Origin: Tritrichomonas foetus
Lineage: Eukaryota; Parabasalia; Tritrichomonadida; Tritrichomonadidae
Reading direction: 5' to 3'
DNA length: 15,815 nt
Assembly: GCA_001839685.1 (NCBI GenBank)
Contig: MLAK01001097.1
Span: forward strand, 6,159-21,973
The notes beneath the pieces were generated by a model, which saw only the letters and a program-made list of their open reading frames with translations, did no database searches and was not told the origin of the DNA. Made by a program: the position numbers and the translations under genes. Shown here piece by piece: positions 7,787 to 15,599 of this stretch; positions within the stretch are counted from its first letter, which is position 1; each line of letters starts with the position of its first letter.

Positions 7787-8296
7787 ATGGGAGAAACACA
7801 AATGTTAATGTGAAACGCAGATTATTGAGTTACATTTTTGAAATTATTGGTTTTGATAAGTTTTGATATTAAAAAAAATAAATAAAAGTATTTCTTTTTT
7901 TCCAAATGATCATATTATTTTCTTAAATATATTTAATCAATAATTTAAGCCTTGAAATGATAATAACATAAATGATAATAATTGTGATTATAGATACCTC
8001 CTATTAAAAACTAATAATAAAAATAAATAGAAAATATAGCGAACTATGAAAGATTAATTGTCTTGTGAAAATCACTTAAACTTTGTTATTAAGTTAGTCT
8101 ATTTTGACTGTCAATGACCACTTTCGGATGATAGTGATCACCATATTTGATTGTTAATATCAAGAAGAGTCTCGAAAATTATTCGAAAAAAAAAATAAAA
8201 AAAAGAGGATTAGCAAAGAATAAAAAAGAGAGATAAATTTATTTTGCAAAATTGTATAAAATCTTTAGTAAAAAAATTGTAAAAATATAAAAAAAA
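7787..8296. other. Convergent 3' intergenic region, VPS33 to CFAP44
   Basis: This 510-base region holds the 3' untranslated ends of two converging genes. A TAAA overlaps the VPS33 stop codon, and A-rich runs near 7872 and 8189 to 8204 could serve either strand. A slightly GC-richer patch at about 8100-8180 gives only short frames. No RNA gene or mobile element is recognised. Confidence 0.55.
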
Positions 8297-11200
8297 TTAT
8301 TTTCGCTTGAGAAGGAGTTTCTCTTCATTCAATCGATCAATCAATTCATTATTTTTCTCAACTTCAGCGAATAATTCATCTGGATTCTGTAAGCCAAGAT
8401 CTTGGTTAAGATCATCTGCTGATTGTGTTGATCTGGAATTCTGTAGAACAGTTTCTATATCTCTTTGTTGTTGTGTCAAAGATGCCAAATTTCCTAAAAC
8501 TGCTGTGTTCCTTTGGATTTCAGCTGTTAACATTTCGGTTTGTTCATTAATTTGTGCTTGAATTGAATCCATTTCGGAATTTTGTGATTTTTCAACACTC
8601 TTTATTTGAAGCTTAAGTGAATCTGCTTCTTGGTTAACTCTCATTTGTTCAAGAACAACCAAATCGACTGGTTGGCCGAATTTCAATTGTTGAATATCAT
8701 CTAATTTCTTTGTACGTTCTGCAAGTTGTTTATCAAGGCTTTCTTTTTCTTTAACATCATGCTTATAATTACCATTTTCGGTTTTAAGCATTTCATTGAG
8801 CATATTCTTTTCAGCTTTCAAATTTTGTTCTTGTTGTGCAAGTTTTTGAAGACCAGATCTCATAAAGATCAAAGAATTACTTAAATCTTGTGGCATTGAT
8901 TTAACGATAATTGGTGTTTTTCCATCTGGTCCAATTTGTTCAGTTGCTACCAAATGTTGAATTTGGTGGAATTGTAGAGAAAGTGAGAAATTCAATTCAT
9001 TCAAATGTCTTTGCTTTTCATGTTGGAATTCTGTGAATTCATCTTTAATTTGTTCATATTGAGTCTTCAAACCTTTCTTCTTGAACAAAATGGAATTACA
9101 TTGTTTAGTGATTTGTTCTTTAAGACTATTAGCTTCATTAACTTTTTCAACAATATCCATTTTAGACTCTCTTAAATCTAAAACTTTTTCAAATAATGCT
9201 GGATCACAACCTGCTGGACATGTATCTTCTTCTTTATCCATTGATTGTGCTTCAAACATCTTTTTAACAGCTTCAACATCAAGTGTTGTAATATCGACTT
9301 CGATTTCATCTCCTTCGTTCTTTTTAGCATTCCTACGAATATTATAAGAGTAAATTTTGGCAAGATGATCATGGAATTTAGAAGTAGAATCAACCATTTG
9401 TTCAAACTGCTTTTGTAATTTCTTAAGTTGCTTTTGTGCGTCTTCAATAATATGTTCTTGAGCTTTCAAGTTCTTTTCTTGTGCTAAAACTTCAGCATCA
9501 ATATCATTCATATCTTTCTGACGTTGTTTAAGCTTATCATTAAGGTCATGATCTTTCATTTCAAGTTTGGCGAGTAGTTTGAATTCTCTAAGCATCATAA
9601 TGAAACGAAGCTCAGCAAGTTCAACTTCGGTATTGATTCGGATCTTTTCATTTGCTGTTTCAGCGACTTTTTTATCGAATTTCTCAATTGCTGCATGAAT
9701 CTTTTTAACAAGACGTTGTCTCTTGAAAGCAAGTTGAGCGTGAACTTCATTTTGTTCAAGCTGTTCAATTTCTGTAAGTTTTGGTTTATTATCGGCTTTC
9801 TTTTTTTGAACTTGTTGTTGTTTATTTCTTCCAGCTGCTCCTCTTCTTGGCTGAGGTGCAGCTTGTTTCTGTTTTCCAGCCTGTGCTTCAATTCTTCTTT
9901 TGGCTGCAGCTGCGACTTGTTCAGCAAAGTTTACAGCTTCAGGTGTTGGTAAAACAATATCTATTTTATCTTGCATATTCAATGGTTCTTTTCTATCTTC
10001 ATGATATGTGATTTTGTCAACAATATTTGGATCACTTCCAATTGTCAAAGCAATTTGTTCAAGTTCTCGATTAGCTGTGTTAATTGAAGTAATTAATTTC
10101 TTCTTTAATTCAGATAAGCCTTTTAATTTATCATTGAAATCAGTTTTCATTTGTTGGATTGCATTTTGAAGAAGCAGTAATTGCCTTCGTTTCTTAGATG
10201 CATTCATTCTGTCTTCTTCTGGTGCAATGTATGTTGGATCATCCTTTAATTTATAATCACCAATAGTCTTACGGGCAACTTCAATTGCATGAACATCAGC
10301 TGGATCAGAATAATTTGCAGGTGGTTTCAAATCCATAATTGCTTTCCTTCTTTCATCTCTCTTTTGTCTCATCTTTGTATGTTCATCAGGTGTGTGAATG
10401 ATTTTCTTCATTGGTGCTTTTTGATCAAATCTATTCCATCCTCGCTTTCTCTTTAATGTTGAAGCTGCAGAAGCAATTGATTGGTTTGCTTCTGAATCTC
10501 CTGGTGCTGAAGATCCATTTGTTCCATCATCTTGGTTAGTTTCACTGTTTTCATCTTCATTGCTAGCTGTTTGTGCAGTTCGTGCGGATTCTCGAACGAC
10601 ATCTTCAACTTCTTGATCAAGTTTTGTAATTCTAAATGAAGAAACACGAATTGGAAGATCAACACAAGAAACAGTGAAGCTTTCTTCTTCCATTGAACGA
10701 ATTAAACGGTTTTTAACTTTACGTAAAGCAACTCTAGACTTTTCAGCTTCCCACATTGTTGAAATTGAAGCATCTTTTTCTAATTTCTTTGAGTTTTCTT
10801 CTTGCAAATCGTATAAAAATGGATCGATTTTGAATGCAGAAGTATCAAGTCGTAAATAAGAAGGAGCTTTCTGATTTTGTTGGAATAAAGCCGCAAATTT
10901 CTGTCTTAAAGTTTCTATCTTTTGTTTCTTTTGATCTTTGGTTTGATCAGCAGCTTTAATTCTTCGATCAAGTTCACTCTTTTGTTTCTCTTCTTCAATT
11001 GAATAATCTCCAGCTTTAATATCTTCAACATTTTCGGGAACAACGACTTCTTTCATTTCTACTTGTGGAATACTTCTTACACGTGTTTCTTTGGCCTTGA
11101 AAACTAAAAGCTCTCCGTTTTCAGAACCTGCAGCAAACCAACTTTGATCATTTGAGAATGCAACAGATGTGACAGCAGCATCGAAAAGTCTCTTTTGATA

Positions 11201-13084
11201 TTTAGTGAAAATTACAGTACCATCTTTCTTTCCAATGATATCACCTTCATCACAGGAAACAATGCAAGTTACAGTTTCATCAATTCCACCACTAGATAAA
11301 GTTTCAACAGGTAAATCAAGATAGAATGATTCCGAGTTATCATTAGAAAATACAGAAGGCGGAGAAACAGAAGAAACAGTACCATCATCACATTCAACAC
11401 TCACAACATCTCCCCATCGAATTCTGAAACCACGTGCATAATCACGGTCATCTTTAATTGGTTCTCCAGTGATGGCTGATTGTGTAATTTGTTCCTTTGT
11501 TAATGGTTTGCGACCGTTTACATATGTGAAACCAACTGGAATTAAATCGCCTTCAACACGGAAGAAGAAAAGTGCTCCATCATCACCGGTAGTTGCAATC
11601 ATTTTAGTGGAGTTTGATTGAACAATATCACGAACTGGCGCAGTATGTGGCTTAAGCGGTTGTTTCAAAACAAGTCCATTTTTACCAACCAAAATCACTC
11701 TCAAACAACCATCAGCAAAACCGGCAAAAATTGACGTGCCATCTGGATCAAGATCAAGAGGTGCCCAGACGATACGACTGACTGCACTTTCAAATTTCAG
11801 CTCGCTCATTAACATCTTGTTAGTAACATCCCATAAACGAATATAACCATCATCGCCACCAGTTACAAATAAAGGAGCGTTTGGAGAGAAAGCAATTGCT
11901 TTAATTGCGCCAGAATGGAATTTTTGAATGATTTGGACTTTTTTATGTTCAAGATCAGCTCTCCATAAACCGTTTGAACCATCAACAATTAAATATTCAC
12001 TGCCAAGTTCATACATGCAACGAATGGATGCACCTTTTGCTATTCTAAGTTTCGACTTCATTGTTAAATCAATTGGAACAGTAGTATCATCTGTTTCTGC
12101 CGTATCAATTGTGGTATAATCCCATGTTCGAATTACGCCATCTCTTCCTGCGGTAATAATATCATGTCCTTTATGGAAAACCACTTCAATCATTCCACTG
12201 TGGCACTTTTTGCCTCCTGCCCGAATGAACTCGCACTTAACGAAAGCATCCTGCCATAAAAGAAGGGTTCCACTTTCACTTCCACTCAAAACTTTGCCAT
12301 CATCAAACATGGAATAGCCGGAAGTATCTGATATTTCAATATTTCCGAATTTTCCAATTTCGCCTTGAAGCTTGAGACCAGTGAAAGTGCGGGCCATTTC
12401 CCAGAACCTGATGTGGCCAACGCCAGAGGTGACAAGGTGGCCCTGAAGCTTCTCTGAAAAAGTGACTCTGAAAATATCCTGAGAAAATGCTTTTGCACGA
12501 AGAATAAGATTCTCTTTCTCCCAGTCCCAAATTGTAAGCGTGTAATCCGGATAAGTTCCGACGCAGGCAAGCATTGATCCGTCGGGGGAGAAATTCAAAG
12601 CCGTATAGGCCGATTCTGTGCCGTTCTTTAAAATGCGATAAAGTTTTAATGATGGGAAATGATAAATAAGAACGTTCGGGTTGTCGCCGCCTTCTCCAAG
12701 AGCCACATATTGCGCATTCGGATGAACAGCGCAACAGCCAACAATTTGGTTATGGCCAGGAATGATTTGCTCAGTTCCCGTGATGAGATCTAAGAAAAAC
12801 GAAAAATTACCAGCAACAACAAATAAGGTCGATTCATTTACAGGGATTGCATTATATCGGTGTGTTAAATCAATGCCAAAAATATGAAAGATATCGTACG
12901 TATCATCAAATGGAGTGTGTCCGCTCGATTCTAGAAAAAGTTTTTGATCATCATAAAAATATGATTGAGTCAAATGCGATTTGGCATCATCTTCATCGTT
13001 TTTATGTATTGGAGTAATGTTTGAACTCGTTTCTTTAGGTTGTTCGATCTGTGGATTTGGGTTCTCTTGATTTTCTTCAGACAT
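8297..13084 (-). CDS. CFAP44: CFAP44 (FAP44/WDR52), axonemal WD40 and coiled-coil protein
   Basis: A 1595-residue protein, shorter than human CFAP44 (about 1850). With CFAP43, CFAP44 forms the tether and tether head that hold inner-arm dynein I1/f on the doublet microtubule and control flagellar bending. Residues about 60-520 are a WD40 propeller set with visible blades ending at LTIWDW (183-188), IRFWEM (225-230), LLLWQD (274-279), IRTWDY (318-323) and IRLWDV (415-420). The stretches YPDYTLTIWDWEKENLILRA and FTGLKLQGEIGKFG (234-247) are very like animal CFAP44. More propeller sequence follows to about 665. Residues 835-900 are polar and low-complexity, ending in a basic KRKRGWNRF. Coiled coils fill 955-1595, broken by a Gln/Lys/Ala-rich linker (1055-1105) and the conserved CPAGCDPALFEKVLDLR (1289-1305) and KFGQPVDL (1468-1475). 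The ATG at 13084 is the first in frame. It is divergent from the YIPF6-like gene. Confidence 0.95.
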   Translation of the reverse strand: MSEENQENPNPQIEQPKETSSNITPIHKNDEDDAKSHLTQSYFYDDQKLFLESSGHTPFDDTYDIFHIFGIDLTHRYNAIPVNESTLFVVAGNFSFFLDLITGTEQIIPGHNQIVGCCAVHPNAQYVALGEGGDNPNVLIYHFPSLKLYRILKNGTESAYTALNFSPDGSMLACVGTYPDYTLTIWDWEKENLILRAKAFSQDIFRVTFSEKLQGHLVTSGVGHIRFWEMARTFTGLKLQGEIGKFGNIEISDTSGYSMFDDGKVLSGSESGTLLLWQDAFVKCEFIRAGGKKCHSGMIEVVFHKGHDIITAGRDGVIRTWDYTTIDTAETDDTTVPIDLTMKSKLRIAKGASIRCMYELGSEYLIVDGSNGLWRADLEHKKVQIIQKFHSGAIKAIAFSPNAPLFVTGGDDGYIRLWDVTNKMLMSELKFESAVSRIVWAPLDLDPDGTSIFAGFADGCLRVILVGKNGLVLKQPLKPHTAPVRDIVQSNSTKMIATTGDDGALFFFRVEGDLIPVGFTYVNGRKPLTKEQITQSAITGEPIKDDRDYARGFRIRWGDVVSVECDDGTVSSVSPPSVFSNDNSESFYLDLPVETLSSGGIDETVTCIVSCDEGDIIGKKDGTVIFTKYQKRLFDAAVTSVAFSNDQSWFAAGSENGELLVFKAKETRVRSIPQVEMKEVVVPENVEDIKAGDYSIEEEKQKSELDRRIKAADQTKDQKKQKIETLRQKFAALFQQNQKAPSYLRLDTSAFKIDPFLYDLQEENSKKLEKDASISTMWEAEKSRVALRKVKNRLIRSMEEESFTVSCVDLPIRVSSFRITKLDQEVEDVVRESARTAQTASNEDENSETNQDDGTNGSSAPGDSEANQSIASAASTLKRKRGWNRFDQKAPMKKIIHTPDEHTKMRQKRDERRKAIMDLKPPANYSDPADVHAIEVARKTIGDYKLKDDPTYIAPEEDRMNASKKRRQLLLLQNAIQQMKTDFNDKLKGLSELKKKLITSINTANRELEQIALTIGSDPNIVDKITYHEDRKEPLNMQDKIDIVLPTPEAVNFAEQVAAAAKRRIEAQAGKQKQAAPQPRRGAAGRNKQQQVQKKKADNKPKLTEIEQLEQNEVHAQLAFKRQRLVKKIHAAIEKFDKKVAETANEKIRINTEVELAELRFIMMLREFKLLAKLEMKDHDLNDKLKQRQKDMNDIDAEVLAQEKNLKAQEHIIEDAQKQLKKLQKQFEQMVDSTSKFHDHLAKIYSYNIRRNAKKNEGDEIEVDITTLDVEAVKKMFEAQSMDKEEDTCPAGCDPALFEKVLDLRESKMDIVEKVNEANSLKEQITKQCNSILFKKKGLKTQYEQIKDEFTEFQHEKQRHLNELNFSLSLQFHQIQHLVATEQIGPDGKTPIIVKSMPQDLSNSLIFMRSGLQKLAQQEQNLKAEKNMLNEMLKTENGNYKHDVKEKESLDKQLAERTKKLDDIQQLKFGQPVDLVVLEQMRVNQEADSLKLQIKSVEKSQNSEMDSIQAQINEQTEMLTAEIQRNTAVLGNLASLTQQQRDIETVLQNSRSTQSADDLNQDLGLQNPDELFAEVEKNNELIDRLNEEKLLLKRK

Positions 13085-13089
13085 TAAAC

Positions 13090-13095
13090 TCGTTA
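13090..13095 (-). promoter_or_regulatory. TAACGA, candidate Myb recognition element of CFAP44
   Basis: Read on the minus strand, TAACGA lies five bases upstream of the CFAP44 start codon, in the gene's own orientation. This is the MRE-1 core also seen upstream of VPS33 and the phosphatase gene. Its closeness to the ATG is unlike the other two, which sit about 50 bases upstream, so it may be chance. Confidence 0.22.
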
Positions 13096-13369
13096 CAAGA
13101 GAAATGTCACTTTTTCTTCAGAGAAAAAAAACGGACAGAGAAATATATATTTTGAATCCAAATTATAAACGATCACATCAGATTGAAATTTGTCAGTTTT
13201 ACGGTAATTTTTTTGGAAATAATGAGCAACATTTCTTTTCAAGACATTTTCATGTTTTTCGATCAGATAAAATCAATTTTTATTATTTTAGAGAAGTATA
13301 TTATAATCTAGTGCATATTTTTTCATTAATGGTTAATTCTAATTTGGACTAAGTTCAGAGACACTCCAT

Positions 13370-13385
13370 ATATGAAGCTTCATAT
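13370..13385. repeat. 16-bp perfect palindrome in the divergent promoter
   Basis: ATATGAAGCTTCATAT reads the same on both strands and is centred about 71 bases upstream of the YIPF6-like start codon. A symmetric site suits a dimeric DNA-binding protein. One or two palindromes of this length are expected by chance in a window this long and AT-rich, so only its position makes it of interest. Confidence 0.35.
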
Positions 13386-13448
13386 GTAACTTGTCTATTT
13401 GACCACCCAAAAATTGATCATTGTTAGTCTAAACGGTCACCATTGTAG

Positions 13449-14024
13449 ATGGAAAATCAAAACGACACAGCTCCATTGATTCGCTTAGATGAAGAATCAC
13501 AATTGCTCACCGAAACAGTTTGGGCAACACTTCAAAGAGATTTAAACGACATCAAAACAAAAATTTTAATTGTAGTTAATCCAAAAGCATCATCAGACCA
13601 CGCTCTTCGTGATTGGGATTTATGGGGCCCATTATTGCTCTGTCTCTTTCTGTCGGTCGTCTTAAGTATTACAGCTCCACCCGGCCAAACAACGCTTCTA
13701 TTCACAGGTGTATTTTCAATCGTCACATTTGGGGCAGGAATCGTCACAATCAACATGATTTTACTCGGCGGAACAGTTGGATTCTTCCAGGCACTCTGCG
13801 CCCTCGGGTATTGTTTATTCCCTATCGCTGTTTCATCTTTAATTACTGCCATTTTGCCATTTTTCATATTCAAAATCACGGTTGTGCCTGCCTGTCTGGC
13901 GTGGGCCGTTTACTCAGCAAACAAATTCTTCTCTTCACAAATCCCAGAAAACAGGAAGTATCTCGGACTCTACCCGTGCTGCTTACTCTATGCGGTCCTG
14001 TCTTGGATTATATTCATCCACTAA
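13449..14024 (+). CDS. YIPF6: YIPF6-like Yip1-domain Golgi membrane protein
   Basis: A 191-residue multispanning protein of the Yip1 family. Yip proteins sit in ER and Golgi membranes, bind Rab GTPases and help vesicle formation and Golgi structure. The cytosolic N-terminus (1-55) has the family sequence ETVWATLQRDLNDIKTKI (22-39). Then come the conserved RDWDLWGPLLLC (54-65), LLGGTVGFFQALCALGYCLFP (split here as LLGGTVGFFQ 105-114 and GYCLFP 120-125) and the NRKYLGLYP segment (168-176) before the last span. These place it in the YIPF6/Yip6 branch rather than YIPF1-5. About five membrane spans lie at 59-75, 82-104, 111-132, 134-156 and 173-190. The length is close to that of animal YIPF6. The stop is TAA followed by A, giving the TAAA polyadenylation tetranucleotide. 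It is divergent from CFAP44 and converges with the PAP2-like gene. Confidence 0.9.
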   Translation: MENQNDTAPLIRLDEESQLLTETVWATLQRDLNDIKTKILIVVNPKASSDHALRDWDLWGPLLLCLFLSVVLSITAPPGQTTLLFTGVFSIVTFGAGIVTINMILLGGTVGFFQALCALGYCLFPIAVSSLITAILPFFIFKITVVPACLAWAVYSANKFFSSQIPENRKYLGLYPCCLLYAVLSWIIFIH

Positions 14025-14613
14025 ATGTTTTTAAGTGATTTGTTTTTTAAATAAAAATGCAACAACATAATTTTTTATCAATTAATTTCTTCTGCGAAAA
14101 TATTTACAATGTTTGTCGATTTTCCTGTTACATTTTTCTAATCCAGCTTCTTATTTTTTAGGTGATTTTCACACGAAATCACCTAACTCAGGGATTCGGG
14201 GATGATGAATAATAAAATTGTTGATAGAAAACAATTTTTGATAACAAAAAAGGAAAAAATGTTGAGATAATAAAATGATTGAAATTGGTGAAAGTGTTAT
14301 AATCTTTAGAAGGTGTAGAAATGTTCATGTGTGATCAGAATTCTAAGAAACTTCACTTTCATATTGTGTTCAAATCAAGAAAAGACTAATATCACATAAC
14401 CATTTTGATTTGTCAGCAAATTATTTTCCAATTTACAATGAATGATTGACACAATCTGAATGCTCATGACATATTTTGAATATCTTACTTGAAGTCAGAA
14501 AAGAAGATCTTCTTGTTATAGAAGATATATTTTCCTGTTGATCAATACAGAACGAAATAAAAAGCACAAACAAATGAACTACTATTTATTTAAATAATTT
14601 AATACATTCAAAA
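14025..14613. other. Convergent 3' intergenic region, YIPF6-like to PAP2-like
   Basis: This 589-base AT-rich region holds the 3' ends of two converging genes. The only strong local structure is the hairpin at 14158-14186, followed by a short G-rich patch near 14190-14200. On the PAP2-like side, TAAA tetranucleotides lie in the minus-strand sequence within about 30 bases of the stop. No gene or RNA is recognised in the rest. Confidence 0.55.
14158..14186. repeat. Perfect 11-bp hairpin with 7-base loop
   Basis: TTAGGTGATTT at 14158-14168 and AAATCACCTAA at 14176-14186 are exact reverse complements separated by TCACACG. The stem has four G:C pairs and would be stable in RNA from either strand. 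It lies about 134 bases after the YIPF6-like stop, between converging genes, where a 3'-end or RNA-structure role is possible. It could also be the remnant of a small inverted-repeat element. Confidence 0.5.
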
Positions 14614-15369
14614 TTAAATACGTTTTGAAGACAAAAGCTCATGTCTATTACCACCTCTGGTATATCCAGAAGAGCCGTCCTTATCATTTTCGATTCCGCT
14701 CTTGAAAGTAGAGAAAGTGATGAATCCAACTAAAGCGCCAATGAAGTATCCCATCACAACATCATCAACATGATTGGTTCTATTCGTGATTTCCAAAGAG
14801 CCAATAAACAAAGAGAAGCAAATCGGCGAAAATTTGAAAATGGTGGAAAACAATGAAGATGACTCCCAAATATTGCAGAGCAAAAATGTGGTAAATATTG
14901 ATCCTGCCATTGACTGAGCAGAGTTTCCAGATGGGAGTGAACGAAACTGATATCTCATTTTCTCTGGATTTAATACATTCGAACATTCTTCAAGAGATCC
15001 GCAAAGTGCAAGAGTGTCTGGTCTTGGACGGCCAACAATATACTGTAGAACTGCTGTAATGAGATCAGTAAAAGCGACAGCAAAAAGATAGGATGATAAA
15101 ACTTTGAGAATTGATAGATCCACCTTTTTGGTGATCCACAAGCAGCAGGAAACGATTGCGCCAACTAAAGCTGTAGATGCGACTATGTATACATCGGAAA
15201 TTATTTCTTCGCTGAGTTGATTATCGATATCGGATAATAAAAATGGAACGAAATTTGCAGGATGATCAATATTATGAACATAAAAGGCTGATCCAAAGCA
15301 TAATGCGACAACAATGAAGTCTAAAATGCAGAATTGCTGAAATGCTGATAAAAAATCCTTGAGATTCAT
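14614..15369 (-). CDS. PAP2-superfamily lipid-phosphatase-like membrane protein, probably catalytically inactive
   Basis: A 251-residue protein with about six membrane spans (14-31, 59-79, 88-110, 153-168, 177-192, 203-222), the topology of lipid phosphate phosphatases, which remove phosphate from phosphatidate and similar lipids. All three PAP2 motif regions are recognisable but altered. Motif 1, K-x6-RP, has Gln109 for the lysine and keeps Arg116-Pro117. Motif 2, PSGH, reads PSGN with Asn149 for the histidine. In motif 3, SR-x5-H-x3-D, Glu193 aligns with the arginine and Asn199 with the histidine, while Asp203 remains. Loss of both histidines should abolish the usual phosphohistidine chemistry. 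Vertebrate PLPPR proteins are a known inactive branch with a similar R-N-H third motif. A frame error is unlikely because the family match is continuous. The start at 15369 has TCATT with a five-base leader. The C-terminal 30 residues are a polar tail. Confidence 0.85.
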   Translation of the reverse strand: MNLKDFLSAFQQFCILDFIVVALCFGSAFYVHNIDHPANFVPFLLSDIDNQLSEEIISDVYIVASTALVGAIVSCCLWITKKVDLSILKVLSSYLFAVAFTDLITAVLQYIVGRPRPDTLALCGSLEECSNVLNPEKMRYQFRSLPSGNSAQSMAGSIFTTFLLCNIWESSSLFSTIFKFSPICFSLFIGSLEITNRTNHVDDVVMGYFIGALVGFITFSTFKSGIENDKDGSSGYTRGGNRHELLSSKRI

Positions 15370-15371
15370 TC

Positions 15372-15376
15372 AATGA
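15372..15376 (-). promoter_or_regulatory. Candidate initiator TCATT of the PAP2-like gene
   Basis: Read on the minus strand, TCATT follows a short T run and matches the trichomonad initiator TCA-pyrimidine-A/T. Starting at its A, the leader would be five bases long before the ATG at 15369, as is usual for trichomonad genes. Confidence 0.48.
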
Positions 15377-15599
15377 AAAAGTTATAAGATTTCGGTAGAT
15401 ATTCGAATGCATATTTGGTCAGAATATTCTAAGATGTAATGAAAATGAAAGAAATTTAGGTCTCATAAGTCATTATATACGCCTCTGTGACCCTACAAGA
15501 ATCATGAAGAAATTTCATTGGAGATGCAACATTTCAAATGTTATGATTTAATTGAAAAGATTTCCAGCAATTGAAGAATAATCACTTTAAAGCATATAC

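Larger units (their letters stand above)
13085..13448. promoter_or_regulatory. Divergent promoter region, CFAP44 and YIPF6-like gene
   Basis: Only 364 bases separate the two start codons. Facing CFAP44 are TAACGA (minus strand, 13090-13095) and AACGG at 13130-13134. TAAACGAT lies at 13166-13173. Facing the YIPF6-like gene are a 16-bp perfect palindrome at 13370-13385 and AAACGGTCACC at 13431-13441, whose TCACC nearly fits the trichomonad initiator and leaves a ten-base leader. An ATG-started frame of 82 codons crosses much of the region but reads like translated AT-rich non-coding DNA. Confidence 0.55.

Noticed and set aside
8297..13084. Assignment as CFAP43, the partner of CFAP44
   Set aside because: The propeller stretches around residues 140-325 and the CPAGCDPALFE segment match CFAP44 much better as I know the two families.
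13104..13352. An 82-codon ATG-started plus-strand frame between CFAP44 and the YIPF6-like gene
   Set aside because: It lies across the shared promoter, is rich in Phe, Asn, Tyr and Ile as expected from AT-rich non-coding DNA, and matches no family I know.
14176..14192. CCTAACTCAG as an intron branch and acceptor site
   Set aside because: It only loosely resembles the trichomonad ACTAACACACAG motif, no matching donor lies nearby, and both flanking genes are complete without introns.
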